Source: UBA1740 sp045587025
GTDB taxonomy: Bacteria > Bacillota > Clostridia > Oscillospirales > CAG-272
Reading direction: 5' to 3'
NCBI GenBank assembly: GCA_045587025.1
Contig: JAZNBK010000061.1
Coordinates: forward strand, 1 to 19,250
Length of the DNA: 19,250 nt
Each line of letters opens with the position of its first letter. Position 1 is the stretch's first letter. The position numbers and the translations under genes are program-made. Positions 1 through 7,014 of the stretch are shown here, one piece after another. Under the pieces are notes generated by a model, which had not been told where the DNA came from, did no database searches, and saw only the letters and a list, made by a program, of their open reading frames with translations.

Positions 1-62
1 TGTTGTATAATTATCTCGCTTTCTTGTGGATTTTTTGTAGCAATTAAATTATACAATAAAGC

Positions 63-110
63 AAGCGGCAGCTCAATACCTTTTACGGTAAAAAGCTGCC
101 GCTTTTTTCT
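63..110 (+). terminator. Rho-independent terminator of an unseen upstream plus-strand gene
   Basis: An 11-base perfect inverted repeat (63-73 with 94-104) encloses a second short pair, TACC (77-80) with GGTA (87-90), and is followed by a T-rich run on the plus strand. The T run lies only on that side, so it should terminate a plus-strand gene left of the window, convergent with comEC. The first ~47 bases may be the tail of that gene, since one frame stops with TAA at 45-47, but too little is visible to identify it. Confidence 0.85.
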
Positions 111-115
111 TTTTT

Positions 116-138
116 GGGCTATCTTAATGAGACAGCCC
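116..138. other. Short inverted repeat just downstream of comEC
   Basis: GGGCTATCT (116-124) and AGACAGCCC (130-138) pair around a 5-base loop. In the minus-strand transcript the single imperfect position becomes a G-U wobble, so the hairpin forms best in comEC mRNA. There is no T run after it on the minus strand, so it is not a classic terminator. It may protect the 3' end or act with the neighbouring hairpin at 63-104. Confidence 0.4.
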
Positions 139-151
139 CTTATATATTGTG

Positions 152-2398
152 TTAATCAATGGGTATTTTTACATATTTACTTATACGTATGTCGGTTTCC
201 TCTGGTATGTCGGTAAAAGTGTCGTTTTCAAAAATAAAGTTAGGATTTGAAATTACAAATCTGTCGGTGTTTTTCAAAAAATCAGCGGATATAAATGCTT
301 CGTGAACTCCGTCGTGACAACCTAAAATCGAAACGGAAGCGTCGGTTATAGTAAGCGGATGGATAGCCATATAGGATGAGATATAAAAGATTTTATCCTC
401 TTTCAACTTAAATGCCAGTACATATTTTGATTTGTCCGAAAAGTTATCTCCGGTGTAGAAGATATATTTTATTTCGCCGAGCTGAATTATACTGTCCGTC
501 TTATAAAATTCATAGGATATTTTTCGCCTTTCGAGCATTTCGACAGTATTAAGAGCGTAAATTGCCTCTTCGTAATCCGTGGGGTACGGCAGGAAGATGC
601 GTTTAATTTTTATCTTTGAGTTAGCTTTTTCAAGACGCTTGTCAAGGTCGGGACTGTAACTCGTCAATACGTAATTCGATATTTTTGTAAAATGCTCTTC
701 GCCGTTTAATTCTATTATAGAATTGAAAGAAGTGCTGCTATGATTTGAGATGTCTATTACCGTGCTTTCACCCTTGTGAGCGAAAAATAAAATTTCATTC
801 CTTGAGGACCGCCCGTTCTGTTCATAGATAAGGAAGGTGTCGTTATAGGTTGAAAATTGACATATAAACAAAGCGATTATGAGAAGGGCAAAGGGAGCGA
901 AAAGACGGGGAATGATAGACGTCTCGCGTAGGTTTCTGCACAAAAGATAAATTACGTATATAAAGAAAATTATTGCGAGAACGTAAAACAGAGTGAACGA
1001 GGTAGATACGTAAATAAAATCTAAATTTGCAATATAAGCGGCGAGCTTAATTATAAAATTTCCTATCAGCTCGCAGAATGCGGAAAAGAAGTTTAATTTA
1101 CAAAGGAACGGCGCAAGAAACGCCAAAATAAGCTCTAAATCAAAGAGCGGAGAGAAAAGAATGTTTGATATTGGTGAAATGACAGAAATCTCTCCGAATA
1201 TAAGCGCTGTAATGGGGAGAGTAAAAATCATCGCAAAAATGCTGATAACGAAGGATGCGACTATGTATGAAATAATAGCTCTGCCGAGAGATTTGTCGCC
1301 TGATTTGCGGTTTTTCTCTATTGCTTCAAAGTAAACGAGAATACTGAACGTACCGAAAAACGATAGCCAAAGACCAATGTCTAAAACAGAGGCGGGTGAT
1401 AAGATAAATATTATTGAAACTGCAATGAAAAGAGAAGTGTAAGGGTCGGTTTCTCTGCGAGTGAGGAAGGAAAACGAGGTGAGGAAGAACATAAAGGCAG
1501 CGCGAAGCATTGATAAGCAAAAACCGGAAAGCGCAACGTAAAACAGAGTAATTGATATAAGAATGAGCGTTTTATATTTCTTTCTCATATCAGCAAACGT
1601 GAGAAAGAATTGGATAGCGGACATCAGAAGCGTCAGGTGCATACCGCTTAACGCAAGCATATGTAAAATTCCAATTAGATTGAAATCACGCGTTATAAAG
1701 GCGTCTAACGAATTTGTCTTTCCTAAAAGCAGAGCAGACATAAGCGCTCCGCTATCTCCTCTGATATTACTCTCTATACGGTTGGCGATGAAGCTGCTGA
1801 GCTTAGAGAAAACAAACACGGAATTTTTGCTTTTTTCAATGAAACTAACGTCGTCAATATTGTATACGCTACCTGCGCAGCCGTCTGCAAAAAGATAATT
1901 CGCTTCCTGCTTTGAAACGTCTGAAATGCTTTCAATATCTCCAACGCAGGAAAATATATCTCCTACCTCTAATTTGGGATTCCCATAAATTTCAAAGGCA
2001 AATTTATAGTTGCATTTATCTCCGCCGACCTCTTTTGCCACGGCGTTCAATAATACGTAGCCGTCTTCATTGACAACAATCTCGTTTACGGTCGCCTTTA
2101 TTTCCGTCCCTTCCGTTTTTAGATTTTGCGGAATGGTAAGTCGAGTTTTAAGAAAACCGAACAATATAACAGACGCCGTTAATGCAAAGATAAGGCAAAG
2201 AGAAATTGTGAATAGCTTGCTGCTTATTTTCGCCTTGTTTTTATAGCATAAAAAGAGAGAAGCCAAAGAAAGCACGAGCAAAACAGCTATATAAACACCA
2301 GCAGAACTTCCTTCGAACAAAAGCTTTGACGTTAATAGCGCAGATAATATGAACGCCAAAAGCGCGCTTAGAAGAGGTCTGTTAAATAATAACCGCAT
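152..2398 (-). CDS. comEC: ComEC/Rec2 family DNA-uptake channel with degenerate C-terminal domain
   Basis: This is the inner-membrane channel that passes single-stranded DNA into the cytoplasm during natural transformation. At 748 residues it is full length for the family. The N-terminus has membrane segments and a soluble OB-like region (about 85-190). The competence core begins near residue 215 with the signature ALLLGK...GILHMLALSGMHL, followed by many hydrophobic helices to about 510. The C-terminal ~230 residues correspond in position to the metallo-beta-lactamase-like domain, but where the family has LTHxxxDH this protein reads VLTSYSPDLDKRL (577-589), so the metal-binding histidines are missing. 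The start codon overlaps the stop of the lipid kinase gene as TAATG, implying translational coupling. No comEA or holA lies beside it in the window. Identity of the core is secure; loss of nuclease function is inferred. Confidence 0.9.
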   Translation of the reverse strand: MRLLFNRPLLSALLAFILSALLTSKLLFEGSSAGVYIAVLLVLSLASLFLCYKNKAKISSKLFTISLCLIFALTASVILFGFLKTRLTIPQNLKTEGTEIKATVNEIVVNEDGYVLLNAVAKEVGGDKCNYKFAFEIYGNPKLEVGDIFSCVGDIESISDVSKQEANYLFADGCAGSVYNIDDVSFIEKSKNSVFVFSKLSSFIANRIESNIRGDSGALMSALLLGKTNSLDAFITRDFNLIGILHMLALSGMHLTLLMSAIQFFLTFADMRKKYKTLILISITLFYVALSGFCLSMLRAAFMFFLTSFSFLTRRETDPYTSLFIAVSIIFILSPASVLDIGLWLSFFGTFSILVYFEAIEKNRKSGDKSLGRAIISYIVASFVISIFAMIFTLPITALIFGEISVISPISNILFSPLFDLELILAFLAPFLCKLNFFSAFCELIGNFIIKLAAYIANLDFIYVSTSFTLFYVLAIIFFIYVIYLLCRNLRETSIIPRLFAPFALLIIALFICQFSTYNDTFLIYEQNGRSSRNEILFFAHKGESTVIDISNHSSTSFNSIIELNGEEHFTKISNYVLTSYSPDLDKRLEKANSKIKIKRIFLPYPTDYEEAIYALNTVEMLERRKISYEFYKTDSIIQLGEIKYIFYTGDNFSDKSKYVLAFKLKEDKIFYISSYMAIHPLTITDASVSILGCHDGVHEAFISADFLKNTDRFVISNPNFIFENDTFTDIPEETDIRISKYVKIPID

Positions 2399-3375
2399 TA
2401 TTTCAATTTAGCTAAATTTACAATTGTTTCTTTTGATTGCGGAAGCGAATCCTTTGATATTATAGAGCTTCCCTTGGGAATTATAAAAGAAAGCGCTCGG
2501 GGTACTATCGAAATATCAAGCTCGGTTGCACTTTCTATTTCGCCGTCAATACAAATTCTTGTGGGTTGATTGAAGCGCATTTTTAAGGAAGTGGCCCTTA
2601 TGTAGCTCACGTATTTTTTGCCCTGCTTGGTATTTAGGTGAGTGCCTTTTTTATATGTTCCTACAAGTGAAATGAAATTAAGGCGAGAAATTTTTTCTAC
2701 TATACTGATATCCAAAGTGGAATCGGTAAGAGAAGCGTAAGGAGTAGCGTTAAATCCTCCGCCACAGAAGGAGCCGTTTGCAATTGCGGTAAGTAAAATT
2801 TCTCGGTCTATCGTGTTTTCGCCGTCTATCGTAATTATCTGGCGAGAGTACATTTTTTGAAAAAGAGTTTTTAAAATTGCAGCAATATAAGCGAGCTTGT
2901 TGGGAATAAATTTCTTTTTCTTCATGCCTTGAGTGTTATAGGCAACGTTACAATCGAAGCCGACGTTCATCATATTTACACAATATTTGCCGTTATATTT
3001 CAAGAGGTCTATTTTTTCCGAATGTCCTTCTATTTGCTTTTCGATATCAAAGAAATTTTCTTTTCCTGTAAAATTTCTGCAAAAGTCGTTTCCTGTTCCT
3101 ATAGGTATCAGGCCCACCTCGGCATTGTTATAGGGATAGGCGCCATTTACAATTTCACAAAGCGTTCCATCTCCGCCAAAGGAGTAGAATCGATGGACTT
3201 CGGTACTGTCCTTTAGCTGCAAACCGACGTACTCGGTCGCCTCACCGGGCGCATCGGTTAAATGTATAGAGTAGTCGAGATTCTTTTCTTCGCAAATTTC
3301 TTTGATTTTCTTTTGATAGAATTCAATTTGATTCCCTTTTCCCGCATAAGGATTAAGGATGAAATGATATTTCAT
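2398..3375 (-). CDS. Diacylglycerol kinase family lipid kinase (DgkB/YegS-like)
   Basis: A soluble, probably membrane-associated lipid kinase of 325 residues, the usual family length. The nucleotide-binding signature GGDGT is at residues 67-71, followed by EIVNG, and PIGTGNDF at 91-98 is the second conserved block of the DAGK catalytic domain. The C-terminal half is the beta-sandwich lobe, with the family-typical CIDGEI stretch near residue 275. Members phosphorylate diacylglycerol or related lipids to return them to phospholipid synthesis; the substrate here cannot be read from sequence. It lies 16 bases after rarA and its stop overlaps the comEC start, so it is an internal gene of the recG-rarA-dgk-comEC operon. 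DgkB, YegS and sphingoid-type kinases share these motifs, so no symbol is assigned. Confidence 0.88.
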   Translation of the reverse strand: MKYHFILNPYAGKGNQIEFYQKKIKEICEEKNLDYSIHLTDAPGEATEYVGLQLKDSTEVHRFYSFGGDGTLCEIVNGAYPYNNAEVGLIPIGTGNDFCRNFTGKENFFDIEKQIEGHSEKIDLLKYNGKYCVNMMNVGFDCNVAYNTQGMKKKKFIPNKLAYIAAILKTLFQKMYSRQIITIDGENTIDREILLTAIANGSFCGGGFNATPYASLTDSTLDISIVEKISRLNFISLVGTYKKGTHLNTKQGKKYVSYIRATSLKMRFNQPTRICIDGEIESATELDISIVPRALSFIIPKGSSIISKDSLPQSKETIVNLAKLK

Positions 3376-3391
3376 ATGTATTTTAAACCTC

Positions 3392-4621
3392 TTAAACTTT
3401 TTTCCTTATCATGTCGTAATATGCTTTTGCCGTTTGCTCCAGCTTGTTATCGCCGAATTTATAGTAGCGCCTTCCGCTTAAATCGTCTGGAAGATACGCC
3501 TGCTCCACGTAATGATTAGGGTAGCTGTGCGGATATTTATATCCCTTAAATAAAGGACTTCTCAGATGTATAGGAATTTCAGCGCCCTTGCCTATATCGA
3601 GATCCTCCTTTGCTTCGGCGTACGCCGTATACGCGCTGTTTGATTTCGGGGCGGTCGCTAACATTATCGTCGCGTTTGCTAAAGGAAGCGCAGCTTCGGG
3701 GAGTCCAAGTTCTTTTGCCGCGTCGGTGCAGCTTTTGACTATCACCGATGCAAGAGGATAGGCGAGACCTATGTCCTCGCTCGCAATAACGAGCAGCCGT
3801 CTGCAAGCAGAGAGCAGGTCTCCGCCGGCAAGAATTTTTGCGAGATAAAATATGGCAGCGTCGGGATCGGAGCCACGAATAGATTTTTGAAGGCAGGATA
3901 AAAGGTCGTAATGCATATCTCCGTCACGGTCAAAATATCCCGTCATAGAAGGTAAAAGGGGTTCGGCGACCTCTTTGGTTAGTTCTTTTTCGCTAATGTA
4001 AAATACGTTTTCAAGTATTCCCACGGCACGTCTTACGTCGCCTCCGCTATGAGAAGCGATAAGCTCCAATACGTCGTCTCCCGCCTGCTTGTCCGCATTC
4101 TGTTCTTCATTTAAAATTTTAAGCGCTCTCTGTAATGCGGGAATACATTCAAGCGCGCTAACGGGCTTGAATTCAAAAACCGAAGAACGAGATAAAATAG
4201 CGTTATAAATTGCAAAATAGGGGTTTTCCGTGGTAGAGGCGATAAGCGTTATTCTTCCGTCCTCAATGTATTCGAGCAGGGACTGCTGTTGTTTTTTGTT
4301 GAAATATTGAATTTCGTCGAGATAGAGAAGTATTCCGCCCGAGCTGAATATATTCGACGTGCTGGTGGCTATTTCCTTTACGTCAGATAAAGTAGCCGTC
4401 GTTGCGTTTAATTTATATAATGGTAGGTTCGCTTGCTTGGCGATTATGTTCGCGGCGGTAGTTTTGCCCGTGCCGGGAGGCCCGCTGAAAATCATGTTGG
4501 TGATTCTTTTGTTTTCGAGCATTTTGCGTATAACGCCGTTTTCGCCGAGCAGGTGCCTTTGACCTACCATTTCATCTATTGAATTAGGTCTAATTCTGTC
4601 TGCAAGAGGTCGATTATCCAT
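3392..4621 (-). CDS. rarA: Replication-associated recombination protein A (RarA/MgsA), AAA+ ATPase
   Basis: A clamp-loader-like AAA+ ATPase that acts at stalled replication forks and in recombination. Its 409 residues are slightly short for a family usually of 420-450. Walker A GPPGTGKT is at 47-54 and Walker B LLYLDEI at 98-104. A sensor-like STTENP and the C-terminal MgsA/RarA tetramerisation region follow, containing SEDIGLAYP and a PxHLRSP block typical of the family. The residues after the Walker B acid pair read QYFN, where RarA usually has HRFN. A textbook AAGGAGG sits about 7 bases before the ATG and 18 bases separate it from the recG stop, so it is operon gene two. The alternative name is mgsA, used in Escherichia coli for the same protein. 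Confidence 0.95.
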   Translation of the reverse strand: MDNRPLADRIRPNSIDEMVGQRHLLGENGVIRKMLENKRITNMIFSGPPGTGKTTAANIIAKQANLPLYKLNATTATLSDVKEIATSTSNIFSSGGILLYLDEIQYFNKKQQQSLLEYIEDGRITLIASTTENPYFAIYNAILSRSSVFEFKPVSALECIPALQRALKILNEEQNADKQAGDDVLELIASHSGGDVRRAVGILENVFYISEKELTKEVAEPLLPSMTGYFDRDGDMHYDLLSCLQKSIRGSDPDAAIFYLAKILAGGDLLSACRRLLVIASEDIGLAYPLASVIVKSCTDAAKELGLPEAALPLANATIMLATAPKSNSAYTAYAEAKEDLDIGKGAEIPIHLRSPLFKGYKYPHSYPNHYVEQAYLPDDLSGRRYYKFGDNKLEQTAKAYYDMIRKKV

Positions 4622-4639
4622 AGAATTACCTCCTTATAA

Positions 4640-6781
4640 TTAACTGATAATATTTTCGTTCAGATTGAAAAGCCGCTGTATCTCCCGTAAAAGCGACGCA
4701 TTTTCAGGATTTGAAAGCGTGGGGTCGTCCTTAATGAGCAAATTCGCGTCCTCAAACGCTCTTTTCATAAGCTCGGTGTCGGAGCAAAGGTTGGAAAAGC
4801 GTAGAGAAATTCCTCCGCTTTGACGGATAGAGGTGTCGCAAAAAGATGAGAAAAAATCTCCGGGGCCTCTTATTTCCAAATCCTTTTCGGCAATTTTATA
4901 TCCGTCGTACGTGGATGTCATTGTCGTAAGTCTTGATTTTGCCGTACTGCCCAACGAGTCGGAGACGAGAACACAGTATGACTTTCTGTTTCCTCTTCCC
5001 ACGCGTCCTCTCAATTGGTGGAGCTGTGACAGTCCGAATCGTTCTGCGTTTTCTACTATCATAAGGGAAGAGTTGGGGACGTTTATGCCTACCTCAATAA
5101 CGGTAGTGGAAACCAAAACGTCTGTTTTTCCCTCCGAAAAATCCTTCATAATAGCGTCTTTTTCCGACGGTTTCATTTTGCCGTGGAGATACGCAATTTT
5201 TAGGTCAGGGAAGATTTTTTCGCGTAGCTCGCCTTCATATTCAAGCACGTTTTTAAGGCGTGTCTGAGTATTCAAAGCTTCTATCGAGTTTAGCTTCTTT
5301 ATTGAAATTTCAGATTTTTCGCCCTCTTCAATAGCAGGGCAAACGATGTAAACCTGACCGCCTTCCTCCACCTGCCGGCGAATAAATCCGTTTAATCTAG
5401 CTCTGTAGCTTTCGTCGACGACGAAGGTGTCTACCCTTTGCCTGCCAAATGGCATTTCGTCTATATATGAAATAGACAGGTCGCCGTATATGGCAAGGGC
5501 GAGCGTTCTCGGTATCGGAGTCGCGCTCATTACAAGCATATGAACTCCCTTGTTTTTCTTCTTTAAAACAGCCCTTTGGTTAACGCCGAAGCGATGCTGC
5601 TCGTCCGTAATGACAAGCCCTAAATTTGAAAAATTCACCTTGTCGTTGAGAAGCGCGTGAGTTCCTATTAAAACGTCGATTTTGTTTTCATCGTCCGCTT
5701 CTAATGCGGAATATATTTTTTTCTTCTGAGCTGCTGTTGTAGAGCCGAGCAGGAGCGAAACGTTGAAGCCCAATTTCGTCAAAAGCGGAGACAGCTCGTT
5801 GAAATGCTGTCTGGCAAGGACCTCGGTCGGCGCTAAAAACGCCGCTTGGCAACCATTTTTTATAGCCGTGTAGATAGCGCAGGTCGCGCAGACGGTTTTT
5901 CCGCTCCCAACGTCGCCTATAAGAATACGGCTCATAGGAGCAACGCTATCGCTCGCATCAGTCATATCCGAAACAATTTCATTTACAACTCTTTTCTGCG
6001 CAGAGGTAAGCTCGTAGGGCAGCATAGAGAGAAGTGGAGTTAAATCTTGTTTCTGAAGTGGAATTGCAACAGTGCTTTCCCCTCGCTTTTTTATTATGTG
6101 AAGCCCGACGGAGAAGTGAAAAAGCTCCTCAAAGGTCATTCTTGCTATCGCGCGTCGCAAGCTTTCGCTACTATCCGGATTATGAAGGTTTCGTAGCGCG
6201 AATGAAAAGGAAGGGAGAGAATTTTTTTTGCGAATACTATCCGGCAGCGTGTCCTCGATTTCAGGGGCGCAAAGAGACAGCGCTTCTGAAATGAGCTTTC
6301 CGAGCAGCTTGTTATTTACCCCGTCAGTCAACGGATAAACAGGGTTAAATTCAGGCAGAAGCTTTCCGGGGATAACGCTTTCAAATTCGGGAGAGGTGAG
6401 CTGCCATTTTTTGTTTTGAAAACTGAGCTTGCCCCAAAAACGAAATTGAGTTCCTTTAACGAAGATATCGTTAGTGTACGCCTGATTAAAAAATACTACG
6501 TCAACAATTCCGCTTTCGTCAAATGCGCGGAATTTCGTAATCGTCATGCGTTTTTTTACGGTAGCGGTCCTGGCGTCCGCTGCAACGGTCAATATAAAAG
6601 ATGACGTCTCTCCGTCGAGAGCGTCCTTTAATTGCTTTACGTTCCCTCTGTGCTCGTAAGCCCTCGGTATGTGATAGATGAGGTCGCGAAGAGTAAATAT
6701 ACCCAAGCGTTCAAGAGCTTTCGCGCGGGTAGGGCCTATTCCCGATAAAAACGAAACAGGGCTATCTAAATATTTTCCCAT
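4640..6781 (-). CDS. recG: ATP-dependent DNA helicase RecG
   Basis: A double-stranded DNA translocase that reverses stalled forks and migrates Holliday junctions. It is 713 residues, somewhat longer than the usual 680-690. It begins with a helix-hairpin-helix-like segment (FLSGIGPTRAKALERLGI, 11-28), then the wedge OB-fold (about 55-150), then helicase domain 1 with Walker A GDVGSGKT at 289-296, LAPTEVLA, and the DEQH box at 393-396 followed by RFGVNQR. Helicase domain 2 has TTVIEVGINVPN and the QLRGRVGRG block. It is the first gene of the minus-strand operon. A GAGGGGGAG ribosome binding site lies just before the ATG and a sigma-A-like promoter is at 6827-6855. Confidence 0.97.
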   Translation of the reverse strand: MGKYLDSPVSFLSGIGPTRAKALERLGIFTLRDLIYHIPRAYEHRGNVKQLKDALDGETSSFILTVAADARTATVKKRMTITKFRAFDESGIVDVVFFNQAYTNDIFVKGTQFRFWGKLSFQNKKWQLTSPEFESVIPGKLLPEFNPVYPLTDGVNNKLLGKLISEALSLCAPEIEDTLPDSIRKKNSLPSFSFALRNLHNPDSSESLRRAIARMTFEELFHFSVGLHIIKKRGESTVAIPLQKQDLTPLLSMLPYELTSAQKRVVNEIVSDMTDASDSVAPMSRILIGDVGSGKTVCATCAIYTAIKNGCQAAFLAPTEVLARQHFNELSPLLTKLGFNVSLLLGSTTAAQKKKIYSALEADDENKIDVLIGTHALLNDKVNFSNLGLVITDEQHRFGVNQRAVLKKKNKGVHMLVMSATPIPRTLALAIYGDLSISYIDEMPFGRQRVDTFVVDESYRARLNGFIRRQVEEGGQVYIVCPAIEEGEKSEISIKKLNSIEALNTQTRLKNVLEYEGELREKIFPDLKIAYLHGKMKPSEKDAIMKDFSEGKTDVLVSTTVIEVGINVPNSSLMIVENAERFGLSQLHQLRGRVGRGNRKSYCVLVSDSLGSTAKSRLTTMTSTYDGYKIAEKDLEIRGPGDFFSSFCDTSIRQSGGISLRFSNLCSDTELMKRAFEDANLLIKDDPTLSNPENASLLREIQRLFNLNENIIS

Positions 6782-6826
6782 TGCTCCCCCTCATATAAAA
6801 ATTTTTTATTTACAAAATACATTATT

Positions 6827-6855
6827 ATTTTACAACAGAATTGAAATATTTGCAA
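6827..6855 (-). promoter_or_regulatory. Sigma-A promoter of the recG operon
   Basis: Read on the minus strand, the -35 box TTGCAA (6855-6850) and the -10 box TAAAAT (6832-6827) are separated by exactly 17 bases. The likely transcription start near 6819 gives a leader of about 40 bases before the recG ribosome binding site. No other good match occurs between here and recG. Confidence 0.75.
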
Positions 6856-6914
6856 TATTGAATTTGTAATATTTTAATTTTTTCATTCTTTTTTCTTAAA
6901 TATTGATTTTTATG

Positions 6915-6943
6915 TTTACATTTTTGATTTTATTTGCTATAAT
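6915..6943 (+). promoter_or_regulatory. Sigma-A promoter of the gdpP-ftsH gene cluster
   Basis: TTTACA (6915-6920) and TATAAT (6938-6943) are separated by 17 bases on the plus strand, with an AT-rich upstream stretch. The expected transcript would start near 6950 and have a leader of about 65 bases before gdpP. The promoter is divergent from the recG promoter with about 60 bases between the two -35 boxes, so a factor bound between them could affect both units. Confidence 0.78.
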
Positions 6944-6985
6944 GTATTTGTTATACTATTACTATTTGTAAAAAAATGGGGGATT

Positions 6986-6999
6986 TGCCATTTTTGGCA
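6986..6999 (+). promoter_or_regulatory. Small hairpin in the gdpP leader
   Basis: TGCCA (6986-6990) and TGGCA (6995-6999) pair around a TTTT loop. A G-run (6978-6982) just upstream is the only Shine-Dalgarno-like sequence before the gdpP ATG at 7015, and it is about 32 bases away in linear distance. Folding the hairpin shortens that to about 17 bases. No T run follows, so it is not a terminator. A regulatory role is inference. Confidence 0.4.
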
Positions 7000-7014
7000 T
7001 AGATAAAAATCATT

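Noticed and set aside
4833..5267. 144-residue open frame on the plus strand inside recG
   Set aside because: It lies wholly opposite the conserved helicase domain of recG, has no ribosome binding site and its translation resembles no protein family.
6976..7002. Eight-codon leader open frame before gdpP
   Set aside because: It has no ribosome binding site of its own, shows no run of regulatory codons and is short enough to be chance.
6782..7014. Riboswitch, for example c-di-AMP-responsive, upstream of gdpP
   Set aside because: The gap is AT-rich and taken up by two promoters. The likely leader is only about 65 bases with one small hairpin, too small for a known riboswitch class.
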